Shown: positions 33,429 through 44,539 of the stretch, piece after piece
Numbering within the stretch: the stretch's first letter is position 1
Layout: the number at the start of each line of letters is the position of its first letter
Source of the DNA: Rhododendron vialii
Taxonomy: Eukaryota; Streptophyta; Magnoliopsida; Ericales; Ericaceae
Length of the DNA: 64,000 nt
Assembly (NCBI RefSeq): GCF_030253575.1
Contig: NC_080558.1
Location: 20,962,611-21,026,610 of the forward strand
Direction: 5' to 3'
The notes under the pieces: generated by a model
Told to the model about the DNA's origin: nothing
Seen by the model: the letters and a program-made list of their open reading frames with translations, nothing else
The model's database searches: none
Program-made: the position numbers and the translations under genes

Positions 33429-34145
33429 AATTAAGTGTTCCAAATTTCTATCCGTTTGAACCGGTGAAAAGATTTTAGTTTTCTGATCATTTTATCCTAA
33501 ATGGTCATAATTAAATTTTTGATTATAGGTCTCTCGTTGATTAGCCCTAAGAAAGTCGTAGAATCAAATATCTCTTAAAATTAATCAACGAAAGTCATAG
33601 AGTCAAAATTTAATTATGACCATTTATGATAAAATGATCAGAAAACTAAAATCTTTTCACCGGTTCAAACGGATTGAAATTTGGAACATTTAATTTTTCA
33701 ACCTCTTTAGACAATTTATATATTAAAAATATGGTTAAAAAATTAAGTGTTCCAAATTTCAATCCGTTTAAATCAGTGGAAAGATTTTAATTTTTTGATC
33801 ATTTTATCCTAAATGATCATAATTAAATTTTGACTATAGGGCTCTCGTTGATTAGTTCTAACAAAGTCGTAGAATCAAATATCTTTTAGGGCTAATCAAC
33901 GAGAGCCATAGAGTCAAATTTAATTATGACCATTTAAGATAAAATGATCAGAAAACTAATAACTTCACACTAGTTCAAAACGGATTGAAAATTGGAACAC
34001 ATTTTTTTACATCGTTTATATATTAAAAAATATAGTTAAAAACTAAGTGTTTCAATTTTCAATCTGTTTGAACCAGTGCGAAGATCTTATTTTTCTGATC
34101 ATTTTATCTTAAATGGTCATAATGAATTTTTGGCTCTAAGGCTTT
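33429..34145. repeat. tandem array of inverted repeats (hairpins)
   Basis: Unit 1 (33429-33700) is a hairpin: AAGTGTTCCAAATTT..CATTTTATCCTAAATGGTC.. and its reverse complement. Unit 2 (33739-34000) is a second hairpin of the same sequence, and 34041-34145 is a third left arm only. The period is about 305 bp, with AT-rich spacers of the same kind. RNA from either strand would fold into arms of about 115 bp. Confidence 0.85.
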
Positions 34146-34415
34146 TTAATGAGCACCCTAAGAGAGCCTTGAAACTAAATAAGGAGTCTTATGATAGGTT
34201 TGAATGGAAAATATGATTTTGGATAGAATAGAGAGTAGAAGCTGGTTGAATGGTGGATGGGAAAAGGGGATAACGAAGAGGGGATAACGAAGGGTATTTT
34301 CGTTCACAAAATACCCCTCCAAATCCGGATTATTTTTGAAGACCTTAAGAGGAGTCCAAAAATAAAACCGGACAATCCCTTCAACTGGGGAAAATGAAGA
34401 GGGGGTAAGAAATAA

Positions 34416-34871
34416 GAGCATCCGCAATGGGAATAATCAAAATCAATAACCAAAATGTGTCACGTCAGCATTTAATTATCCATTTTGTTCATAATAAAAC
34501 TTAACAACATTTACCTCCACATTGGTTATTTTTGCATCCCTATAAAAAAAAAACCCCACAGTATACAATGCCCCTATGTCCAATTGCAAACGAGTTCCAA
34601 TCACGCACCTTACCACACCAAATGATTCGTCTCGATGAGACGATTCTAATGTGGGGTCTAATGTGGGGTATTTATTAGTTCTTGAATTTTGAGTTTGGTT
34701 ATTGAGTTTTAGTTATTGGTAAAAGTTATTAAGTTTGGTTATGGAATGAGTGGAATTTGGTTATTTGCTAAAAGACTTGTAACTTTACTTATTACAATAT
34801 GAGGTGTTTTTAAACTATTTTTGTTAAGTTTGCTTATCCATATCAATTTGATTATTACAATACGTATGCTC
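34416..34871. mobile_element. Harbinger/Tourist-like MITE
   Basis: Ends GAGCATCCGCAATGGGAATA and (reverse complement) GAGCATACGTATTGTAATAA, flanked by TAA at 34413-34415 and 34872-34874. 456 bp, no coding. The three-base T(A/T)A duplication fits the PIF/Harbinger class. Confidence 0.65.
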
Positions 34872-34947
34872 TAATAAAAGAACAAATTAGGATGCCAAAC
34901 GAGGTAAATGGGCCGGCCACTCTCCTTGTGCCCGAAAAATCTATGAG

Positions 34948-35323
34948 TACCGACCATTGGGGGAGAGAAAACGTACCGACGGCCGCCGGCGGGCCGTCTC
35001 CGGCCACCGGACGGCCGATCCGAGCCGTTCAAAAATTCTAAAAAATAAAACCGAGGGGGTCAACGCGGGAATCAAGGGCATCCGAGGTGTTTAGGGTGCT
35101 TGATCAAAGCACCCTTTTTTCGTGTATATATGTGTGTGTACATATATACACGAAAAAAGGGTGCTTTGATCAAGCACCCTAAACACCTCGGATGCCCTTG
35201 ATTCCCGCGTTGACCCCCTCGGTTTTATTTTTTAGAATTTTTGAACGGCTCGGATCGGCCGTCCGGTGGCCGGAGACGGCCCGCCGGCGGCCGTCGGTAC
35301 GTTTTCCCTCCCCGTGGTCGGTA
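34948..35323. mobile_element. perfect long palindrome (foldback element)
   Basis: Arms 34968-35133 and 35140-35305 are reverse complements with no mismatch I can see over 166 bases, with a 6-base GTGTGT loop. Beyond them the match continues imperfectly to TACCGACCA at both ends. The outer arms are GC-rich (CGGCCGCCGGCGGGCC) and the inner parts AT-rich. No coding. Perfect arms imply very recent origin or gene conversion. Confidence 0.9.
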
Positions 35324-35520
35324 CATATAGCAACACTCCCTTGTGCCCCTTCTTACTTCTCCCCCCCTCGCTTTTTTCCTTCGTCCAAGCAGGGCCTTAA
35401 GTTGCTAAATACTATCCGAGTTGTAGTTGTCAATTGTAACTGCAATTGATCAACTTGGGACCAATTTAATGGAGGGAGCAGAACCAACGGCCGGTCCGGT
35501 TCGTACGTCTTTTTTATTTT

Positions 35521-35801
35521 GAGCGTTGCTATTCACAGCCTTCTATTTTCTCTCGAAATTGAGATATATTTTCAGCATTCAATTACCGAAATATAATATT
35601 TTTTTCACCAACTATTTACCGAAAATATATGTTCGGCAGTTGTTTACCGAAAGTTGAACATATTTTCGACATATAGTTACCGAAATATAATCTTGTTTTC
35701 AACGGTAATTTACCGAAATATTATTTATGATTTTCAACAACCATTTACTGAAATGTAGTGAGTTATGAGAGAAAATAAAGGGCTGCGAATATCAGTGCCC
35801 G
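35521..35801. mobile_element. hAT-like MITE
   Basis: Inverted ends share ATTC(A/G)CAGCC followed by TTTTCTCTC, and the flanks repeat TTATTTT (35514-35520, 35802-35808). The body has a repeated TTTACCGAAA word in both orientations. Confidence 0.65.
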
Positions 35802-36904
35802 TTATTTTTTGGTAGACATCGTTTATCCGATAGTGATGCTTATATTCTTCCAGTTTTATTGGTTAAATTATACTAACACCCTCTGTATCCATTTATAAAC
35901 ACAGTCTGTCTTCATACTTTCTGGAATCATAGTTTGACCCCAATTAACTAACATTGTTTTTGGCAAAACATTCAATTTCCGAAATTGTAAAAGATACAAA
36001 AATAAGTAATGGAAGATAGTAAGAGAGACAGGATCCATATATCCATCTTGAACAACAACACTATTTCGCAAATACTGTCTGCACTTGTAATTGAAGAGTT
36101 GAGGGGTGAGAGAAAAATAATAATTAGAAAGGGTATTTTTGGATTTCAATACAATAAAATATAGACAGTTCTCATACTTCAGGCCTTGGTTAAGATCAAC
36201 TTCTCTTATGTTTTGGTGACTATTTGCACTTGCCACTAGCTAAATTTTCTTTTCGCTCACTTGAATTATGTTATCTAATATAGTAGACTTTTTCACATTT
36301 TTGCTTGTGCTCAAAAGAGCCCCATCCGCTTAGCTACAGGAAAAAACTACGGATAGCTCAAACATTTGTTGATATCAATAAATTAAATGTATATGTTTCC
36401 TACATCCATCACGAATTATCGCTCTTAGCCACTCGTCCAATCCTCATTGCATTTCTACCTTACCAGCGATCTCCCATTCCATTGTTAACAATGAGAAGAT
36501 AAATTTAGAAGATATAGATTCTTTTAGATTAAAGTAGAATCGCCCAATCCGTATCATTATAGGAAAAAAAACATTCTGAATAAAAAAGAAAGGATTAAAC
36601 GGAAATAAGATAAATTCACAAAATGTAATCAAGAACATAAAGGAGCCACCGAAATAGAATTCTCCTTCCTAGTTTTGAAACCCGTAAAATTGAATAGACA
36701 ATACACTAGGTTTGTTTTGGGTCTCTAGATTCAACCATTCTCTCAGTGTACGGTTTTCAATTAATACTCCAATAACACCCTTCAAAACCCAAACCAAACA
36801 AAGCCAATGTTTAGAAGGTAAAAACGAGACTTTAGAATTTTATGGGAAAGCAATCGCATTTGCAGAACAAAGGGATGTCAAGTCAGTGTAATTTAAAAAA
36901 CAGT
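35802..36904. other. no gene recognised; kinase upstream region
   Basis: Unrecognised AT-rich sequence. A 122-codon minus-strand frame (36236 to 35868) has no recognised domain and no supporting signals. Regulatory sites for the kinase may lie here, but none can be pointed to. Confidence 0.35.
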
Positions 36905-36943
36905 GGGGGGAAAGTGTAAATATGCCCCTGTTTATTACTCCAT

Positions 36944-36977
<34 letters not shown>

Positions 36978-38757
36978 CCTATTCTGACTTTTTCTGGAGG
37001 GTGTGTCCCACACCCCACCTTCGCCGCCCCCATCACAAGACCTCAGCAACAATTCCGGGTCCATCGAATCTACGTATATCTCCTCCGTATACGCAAACTG
37101 TACCATTTCAACAGATTTTTCCCCTCATGAATTGTCCTCTCTAATACTTAGATTTTGTGCTTGATAGTGGTAGAAGAGAGAGAAAGATTGGAAAGAGAGG
37201 AGAATAAAGGAGTGGAAACACGATTGATGATAGACCCATCTGGTGAGTGCCACATGCTCGGATCTTAACGTCTTGTACTTGGGTTTTTTAAGTTGCGTCT
37301 ATCATATGCTTGGGGGTTTGTTTTGGTTTTTGATCATTTTATGGGTATGTAATCGTAGATGGGCTCTTTACTTTCAATCCATATGCTAAGATCGTAGAGT
37401 TTGGTGTTTGGTTTTATATATGCCTAGGTTAAATTTTTGTTGTTGCTTGTTTGAGATGATGGGTCATCTTTACCTTTCGGAAAAACTACCTGGTATGCGA
37501 TTGTTGATGGGTTCTTTGTTTTTAATGTAATAGAGAATAATTTAGTGCCATTTTTGTATTCTTTTTGTTCGTTTGTTATAGGGGAAAGTTTTTTGTTTGG
37601 GGGGTTTTATTGTGAGATTTCCAGGTTTTCAAGAAAGTTGGGTATTTGGCTTTTAAGCTAAAAAAAAAGGCTTTGTTGTTTGAGGCGTGGGTTGGTTTTG
37701 GTCAGGGTTGTATTGGATTTTTGTGGGTATGAGATGGGTTTGCTAGGCCTCTATGGTATTGAATTTTGATGGATTTTTCAGGCGGTTTTCCTTATTATAG
37801 AATGATGTTTTTAAGAAAATGGAGTATAATTTAGCATTCTGTTTGTTTGTTATAGGTCAAATGATTCTTATTTAGGGGCTTTATTGTGAGATTTCCAGGC
37901 TTTCAAGGAAGTGGGGTATTTGGCTTTGAAGCTAAAAAGGGTTTGTTGTTTGAGGTGAGGATTGTTATAGGGTTTTGTGGGTGTGAGATGGGTTTGCTAG
38001 GTCTTTATGGTATTGATTTTTTATGGGGTTTTCAAGCGGTTTTCAATCTTATAGGATGATGTGAAAAGTATGATTATTAACAAGTAGATTTAAGGTTTGA
38101 AACTCTTCTTGGTACCTGATTGTGGCATGGAACTTTCAAGGGTTCTCTGATTTTGATTGTGGTGGCAATTGGTGTTTTGTGGTGTAAATGCTCGTTTACT
38201 TTAATGGTTCTTCTGTACTTCTTTATTGCTCAATGGGTACATGGCTGTTTTTTTAACATTCGGTTGAGTATACTTTTGTTTTGGTGTCAATTAAATATTG
38301 GTTTTGATTGTTGTAGGATTAGCTGACTTTTTTATTATTATTTCCAAGTTTTCAAGGAAGTTGGTATTTGACTTAGAAGCTAGGGGTATGTTGAGTTTGG
38401 TGGGTAGGGTATGGCATTTGGTAGGCGTTCAGGCAATTCTGAATCTGATGGGATGATTTGAAGTTTTGATTTTTATCAAGTAGATTAAACTTTTGACTCT
38501 GCTGATATTATTTGTGGGTTTGATCTTTCAAGGTTAATTGGCTACTAAGGGATTTTGTTTTATAGTTTCAATGGTGCTGCGGTTTGATCGTTAACTGCTT
38601 CTCTGTTGATGGGTTTGAAACAAATGTGTGTATGGATCTTTGCAAAATATATCGGGTTTCTTGCGGAAAATCTTGATTTCAGATCTTCTTCTCATCAGGA
38701 GAAGAAGGAAAATAAGGGTACTGTTGTTTGTGGTTACAAGGCCTTTTAGGGGTGAGC
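36905..38757 (+). promoter_or_regulatory. kinase 5' leader with probable 5'-UTR intron
   Basis: A (CT)n tract at 36947-36975 and pyrimidine-rich DNA resemble a transcription start region. A good donor CATCTG|GTGAGTG occurs at 37241, and plausible acceptors (CATCAG near 38698, TTTTAG at 38749) precede the ATG at 38758, so a 5'-UTR intron of about 1.5 kb is likely. The intron holds two to three degenerate copies of a block with TGAGATTTCCAGG, TTTGGCTTTNAAGCTAAAAA and GGTTTGCTAGG (near 37610, 37885 and, weaker, 38340). Confidence 0.5.
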
Positions 38758-41449
38758 ATGGAGGGAGAGGAAACTTCTTGGATAAGGCGAGCAAAATTTT
38801 CTCGCACTGTCTATCATGGATTGGATTCTGCTAGGTTGGCTTCTATTCAAAGAGAAAAAAAATCTGGTGTGAAATCTAGACCTGGAAAGGCTTCTGTTGA
38901 TCCAAAATCAGATCCTATTGTTCCCCAGATTCAGCGAAATCCGGCTACAAACCAGCAGAGGTCCATATCACCTCTCCCTAAAATTAAACTTTCTGATTCG
39001 TTTAAGGAAGCTCGATCAGATCTGAAGAGATTCTCCACGCCTAATCCTCGAAGGAAAGAGCATGAGAAAAGTATTATTGGAAATTTGTTCCATCCATCAC
39101 GAGCACATAATTCAAAGACAATCTCAAGGAAAAGCCCACTTCGGCATTTTTCTTCCTTGAAAACTTTTGACGAGATGAAAACGAGGAAGGAATCGTCGTG
39201 GACAAAGTATTTTGAGGTTGGAGGTGGAAGGGTTACCTCTGTGGAAACAGCAGATGAGTGGATTGTTGATCTCTCTGAGCTATATTTTGGGCCTAAATTT
39301 GCTCATGGGGCACACAGTCAGCTTTACCAAGGGATATATAAGGATAAACCTGTTGCAGTGAAAATTATACAGATACCGGATGATGACGAAAATGGAGCTC
39401 TGGGAGCTCAGTTAGAGAATCAATTCACTAGAGAAGTCACTCTCTTATCTCGGCTCCACCATCGAAATGTCTTAAGGGTAATTTATTTCTGTTATCAATT
39501 TCTTCCAGATTCAGCAAAAAAATTAATCTGCTGACTCTTGGACACCCTCCTAGTAGAATATTTGTGTGGAATTTTATTGGAAGCCATTCTTCCCATAACC
39601 TAAGGAAGTGAGTTGATGTTTATCTTTACTTTTATGGTCACCAAATTGTTGTGGTCATCATTTTCTTGTACAAATTTTGAAAATAGCACACAGGATGATT
39701 AATGTAGGAATAAATCTGTTCTTATGTATTCAAGTAGGAACTTTTGATTTGGTCTATTCCATGTTCTTAATGCATATAATAAGAAGTCTAATCACATGCA
39801 CGCTGCTTTCAAATTGAGAGTTGTTTCCGTTCAAAATCATACTGTCTTGAGTTGTCTGTACTGTGATCTGAATCATCTGATGGACCTGTGGTCGATCTGA
39901 ATCATCTGATGGAACTGTGGTAGAATCCCCTCGGGGGTGGAATTTTGGTGTGTTATTTTCTCAGAAATGCCTTTTCCCTTCAGGAAGGAAGTGAAGTTGA
40001 AATTATTATAAAAGAAAAGTGAGTTTTGCTTTTGCTTTACTGTCACGATTTTTGTGGCTCCCTTTTTGCGTGCAATTTTGATAGTACAACATGTCATGGC
40101 AAATGAAGCAATCAATTGTTCTTATATATGGAAGTACGAATTTTTTATTTGGCACATTCTACTTCCTTAGTGCACAATACCAAGAAGTCACGACTCACGT
40201 GTACTTCTTTCAAATTTGCGATTTGTTACCTTTTTAAGCACTACTGACTTGAGTTGACTACTCTGATCTGATGAAACAGTTTGTAGCAGCATGCAGAAGG
40301 CCACCAGTGTTTTTTATTGTCACAGAATATCTCTCAGGGGGTTCCTTGAGAGCATACCTCCACAAACTTGAGCACCAGTCTCTTCCCTTACAAAAACTAA
40401 TTGCTGTTTCGCTGGATATTGCTCGAGGAATGGAATACATTCACTCTCAAGGAGTAATTCATAGGGACCTCAAACCTGAGAATGTTCTTATTTGTCAAGA
40501 TTTCAATATGAAAATTGCCGATTTTGGAATAGCTTGTGAGGAGGCGTACTGTGATCTTTTGGCAGAAGACCCTGGGACCTACCGTTGGATGGCTCCTGAA
40601 ATGATCAAACGTAAGTTGTATGGACGGAAGGTTGATGTGTATAGCTTTGGACTTATGCTATGGGAAATGGTGTCTGGAACAATTCCTTACGAGGAGATGA
40701 CTCCTATCCAAGCAGCTTTTGCTGTCGTGAACAAGGTACTTGGTAAACATCATTTTCTATTGCTCTGATGTTGTTCGAAAGTTGCAAATTTGCAGATTAG
40801 GCTGTTTTGGTTTCCCTACTGTATCTATTGATACATCCAAATCACTGAGTTAACATACTGTCCTATGATGTTATGGCCTAACATGTTGTAGAGTACTTTT
40901 TAGGACTTGAAATCAAATGCAATCTGGGAAAATCAGTTTTCGACCTCCCATGTCAGACACTTGTCTTGTTCCCTTACTAGAGAGTGAGACCCTGTGACAT
41001 TGAACTTCATGTGTAGTGTACTGAAGGCGCATGTTGCGTGTTCTTACATGATTTGGGTTTTTTGGTTTATCTGTTCCTTCCTTTCCTTTTTTGGTGAACC
41101 TTTTGGCCTTTTTATTGTGGAACTCTTGTGACACTATCGTATACTAAAATTGAAGTTACTAATTCATGCGGTGTTTCAGAATTTGAGACCAGCTATCCCT
41201 GGAGACTGCCCACCTGCCATGAGAGCTTTGATTGAGCAGTGTTGGTCTTTGCAACCAGAGAAAAGGCCAGATTTTTGGCAAGTAGTAAAGGTGTTAGAGC
41301 AGTTCGAGTCTTCACTTAAGCAAGATGGAACCCTCAACCTGATCCAAAACCCTTGTCAAGATCATAAGAAGGGGCTTCTTTATTGGATTCAAAAGCTTGG
41401 TCCCATGCATTCTCACAGCTCATCTACGGCCAAGCCTAAGATCATTTGA
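38758..41449 (+). CDS. Raf-like protein kinase (HT1/STY-type, MAPKKK C group)
   Basis: Exons 38758-39477 (240 codons), 40280-40735 (152) and 41180-41449 (89 plus stop), all phase 0 with GT-AG junctions, give 481 residues. The first about 175 residues are basic and Ser-rich without a known fold, then a complete kinase domain: VAVK with Lys202, HRDLKPEN at about 301-308 (catalytic Asp303), DFG at 321-323, GTYRWMAPE at 339-347, and the C-lobe CW..P..RP motif in exon 3. The GTxx(Y/W)MAPE and HRDLKPEN forms place it with plant Raf-like dual-specificity kinases related to HT1, soluble kinases in CO2, light or stress signalling; its own substrate is unknown. All catalytic residues are present, so it looks functional. 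The ATG at 38758 is preferred over 38728 because MEGEE...WIRRAKFS is the family start and the acceptor lies between the two. Confidence 0.92.
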
Positions 41450-43376
41450 ATCTTCCTTACGGTTTGGTGGCTTCCTTTTCTTTTTTTTTTTAAATATACC
41501 TTTGCCAGGGCAGAATGCAATTAAAGAGGGCTTTTTAATCCCTTTTTTTTTGGTTGTTTCCCCTATTTCACTTACATGCAAACGTCAATTAATAGGTTTG
41601 GGCATGCATTGGTGTGAAATTGATTTTCATCTGCATATACATATATATCGCGTGATATGGTCAGATTTTGAAGAATTTGCAAGTTGGTTTGCGGCTAGAA
41701 GTTCTTTCTGACTTGGGGATGTGCATCTGTGTTGGTATTGGGGTTAGCAATGTACTAAAAAGATATTCTTGTTTTGTTATCTCAAATTCCCTGTATCCCA
41801 TAAGGCCATAACAGTCATCCAGTTTTGTAAATTCTTGCTTTGTTGTGATCTTCGAAAGTCACAAGAGAGTTAGTAATATTCAAATTGCATTCTTTGACGA
41901 GTCTTCTCTTTCCTGCTCCTAAGTTCAATTGAAACCTGTTTGGTTGGTTACTTAAAATATGTTCTTGTTTTTACTGATGTATTGCACACTTACAAGTAAT
42001 TGATGGTGAAGTACATTATGAAGTTTGTTCTCTCGTGATGTCTAAACTTGGGAAAGTCACGGTCCTAGTGATAAACTATTAAACTGACACCTAACTTCAT
42101 GCCACACTAGTTATAAACTAGACACCTTATTTTGATACAAATGATAATTTTTCAGGAATATATCATCCTCTCGTATTTTCCATCTTATACAAGAAATGCA
42201 TGTGTTACGTATTTCTTTAGCCGATCCAACAAGTCGTACTTTGTCGATATTGGATTTTGGTGTCTTTCTAAAAAACCCTTCTACATAGTCCCAACATTTT
42301 TAGATTGTTGAATGGCATCGTTCATTTCAGTGTTGTTACGGACACCACAATTTGTCTGCAAGATTGGATACCGACTTCTTGGAGTTAAGATAACTGAATT
42401 TTAGAATCTGGACCTGCTTGCACAAATGCTGCATTCTGCAGATAGAGGCACATGTTAAAATATGTCTTGGCAGAATTCTTGATATTTCACAAGTTGTGTG
42501 GTCCATGTAAATTTTAGATTGCAACATTGTGTTATTCCATTGCTATAATGTTTTGTTGCTTCTGTTTTATTTAGTCAGACGTACTTCAGAATCTCGTGTG
42601 TAAGCATTTCGATTTTGTTCGTTAATGAAGATTATGGTTGACCTATTAGAGGCATATTAATTTCCCTGTTGTTTGGATTTGCTTTGGTATTTTCTCATTC
42701 TTTGTTGTTAGAACTGGTATTTGAACAGAATTCTATTTCGCCTATTTTGGCTTGGAACTGATATTGACAATACTTGAACGATTTCCATTTCACATATTTG
42801 ATTTTGATGATCTTTAGTTTTGGTGCATATGTTGTTTTGCATGTTCATGATTTCCATTAGCATGAACATGCTTTTGGAACCTGGAAGAATCTGGGTTTGC
42901 TGATTTTGGGGTTCACCAAAATCGAAAGCTATAGATTGGTCCAACTTGGAAAACTACAATCCATCTATCCATTTGTTTTCTAGAAGCTCAATCACTTACC
43001 GCCTGTTTCGTCTAGGCTGTGTCCATGCTTTGATGGATGGCTAATGTTCTTTCGATCTCACTCGATGAAGTTGGAATCCTGGATTCCACAAACCTGGATT
43101 CAATATTCACCACCCTACTTTCGTGACAATAGGACTCAAACTCGTGCATGAGTGTGCCATCTACATTGTTACATGAAATTATGGACGCTCAGATGTGTTT
43201 CTGTTTGTTAGCTGAATTGGAAGCATGGATACTGGGATCTGGAAACGGACACAAAGCAGATAGATGACGATAATGCTTATTCTTCCTGTGTCAAAGCAGA
43301 AAAGTTTGTTACTGCATTTTAATTTGTGACATAACATGACTAACATTGATACATTTTACTATTATCACTTCCTACT
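41450..43376. other. kinase 3' UTR and intergenic DNA
   Basis: The first few hundred bases are T-rich and probably 3' UTR. The rest is AT-rich with no coding or repeat structure that I can support. Confidence 0.45.
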
Positions 43377-43385
43377 TTTATTTTT

Positions 43386-43516
43386 GGGAAAATGACGGCC
43401 CATGACGTGTTTTGATAATTAATACCCGTCAAGGACATGCTAAGAATATTTGTTAATGCTGAAAATGTCCTTGGAGGGTATTAAATATCAAACACGTCAT
43501 TGACCGTCATTTTCCC
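43386..43516. mobile_element. short Mutator-type MITE
   Basis: 131-bp near-palindrome, GGGAAAATGACGG at one end and its reverse complement at the other, with arms of about 55 bp. Flanked by a perfect 9-bp TSD TTTATTTTT (43377-43385, 43517-43525). Confidence 0.85.
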
Positions 43517-43589
43517 TTTATTTTTTCCTTAGCACAAACCTACCAAACAGCTGTTTGGATCTCTTTTGGTCTCTAAAAATGAACTTTTG

Positions 43590-44002
43590 GGGCCGTTTGG
43601 ATGCGGAATAAGGATTGAGGGTATTAGTTATGAAGGGTGATAAGATAGTAGAGATATTATGTAAGAATGGTGGACCCATATAGATGTGACGGGGGAATTA
43701 AATATTACTTAGTTTGAATGAGGGATAGAATGAGTGGATAATGTTGTTTTGTAGTTGAAATAAAAGAGAGATGGGATATTATCTGGGAGTATTATGTAAT
43801 AACACCACAGAACCTTCCCATAAATAATCCTCCTGCCGGGGTATTAGGAGGTACAAGATAATTCGGGGCTTAGTTAATACTCCGGCAAAATGTGTTTCCA
43901 AATCATGACTTAATCATGGGCCCACGATCTTAGAAGAGCTATTACTAATATCTTAGAAGGGGTATTACTAATACCCTTCAGTAGCCCCATCCAAACAAGC
44001 CC
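43590..44002. mobile_element. MITE with GGGCC(G/T)TTTGGATG-type ends
   Basis: The left end GGGCCGTTTGGATG and the reverse complement of the right end GGGCTTGTTTGGATG match, as do subterminal TAATAC/GTATTA words. Related to the truncated copy at 33014. No coding. Confidence 0.7.
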
Positions 44003-44224
44003 TTTATTTCTTATTTTTTTGTTTATGCTAGAAGGAGCACAAACGAATTGACAAGAGCTATTTGTTGGTCATTTTATGCCAAGTAACGGTTGGACACCCA
44101 TTAGTGATCTGAACCCAAGGAAGACTCAGAAGAGGACCCTCTCCTCGTCAATAGGATTGTCCCTTTTTTGCTTTTTGTATATATTATTAAAAGCGAAACC
44201 CAGCAAATAATGCTTAGGTTGTAT

Positions 44225-44517
44225 CAACGGGTTGACTTGGTCTTGGCCTAAGCCTTAAGAATTCGCTTCTACCTAAGGTCCAAGGTTTGATTCATTTTGT
44301 CAGTAATTTCTGGGGGTCATCTATTCTTCACGCCCAAGCACACGCGTAAGCGTGTAAAAAGATTGTGGGAGGGACTGTATGAATTAGTCCGAGGTGCGCA
44401 TAAATTGGCTTCTTCATGTGAATAGACTGTGGGAGGGGCTGGATGAATTAGTCCGAGGTGGGCATAAGCTACCCGTGACACCTCAAATTTAAAAAAGAAA
44501 AAGAAAAAAAAGGGGAA
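44225..44517 (+). mobile_element. SINE with duplicated tail
   Basis: A tRNA-like head with B box AAGGTTTGATTC (CG decayed), then the tail phrase GAATTAGTCCGAGGTG(C/G)GC typical of plant Au-like SINEs. The tail phrase occurs twice (about 44380-44410 and 44445-44475), a partial tandem duplication. Flanked by imperfect duplications of AATGCTTAGGTTGTAT (about 44209-44224; second about 44521-44536 lacking one T). Confidence 0.72.
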
Positions 44518-44539
44518 TAAAAATGCTAGGTTGTATGGA

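Noticed and set aside
35868..36236. A 122-codon minus-strand frame upstream of the kinase.
   Set aside because: No recognisable domain, AT-rich codon use, no splice or promoter evidence.
36340..36660. Suspicion of a chloroplast DNA insert.
   Set aside because: Some phrases looked plastid-like but I could not tie them to a specific plastid gene.
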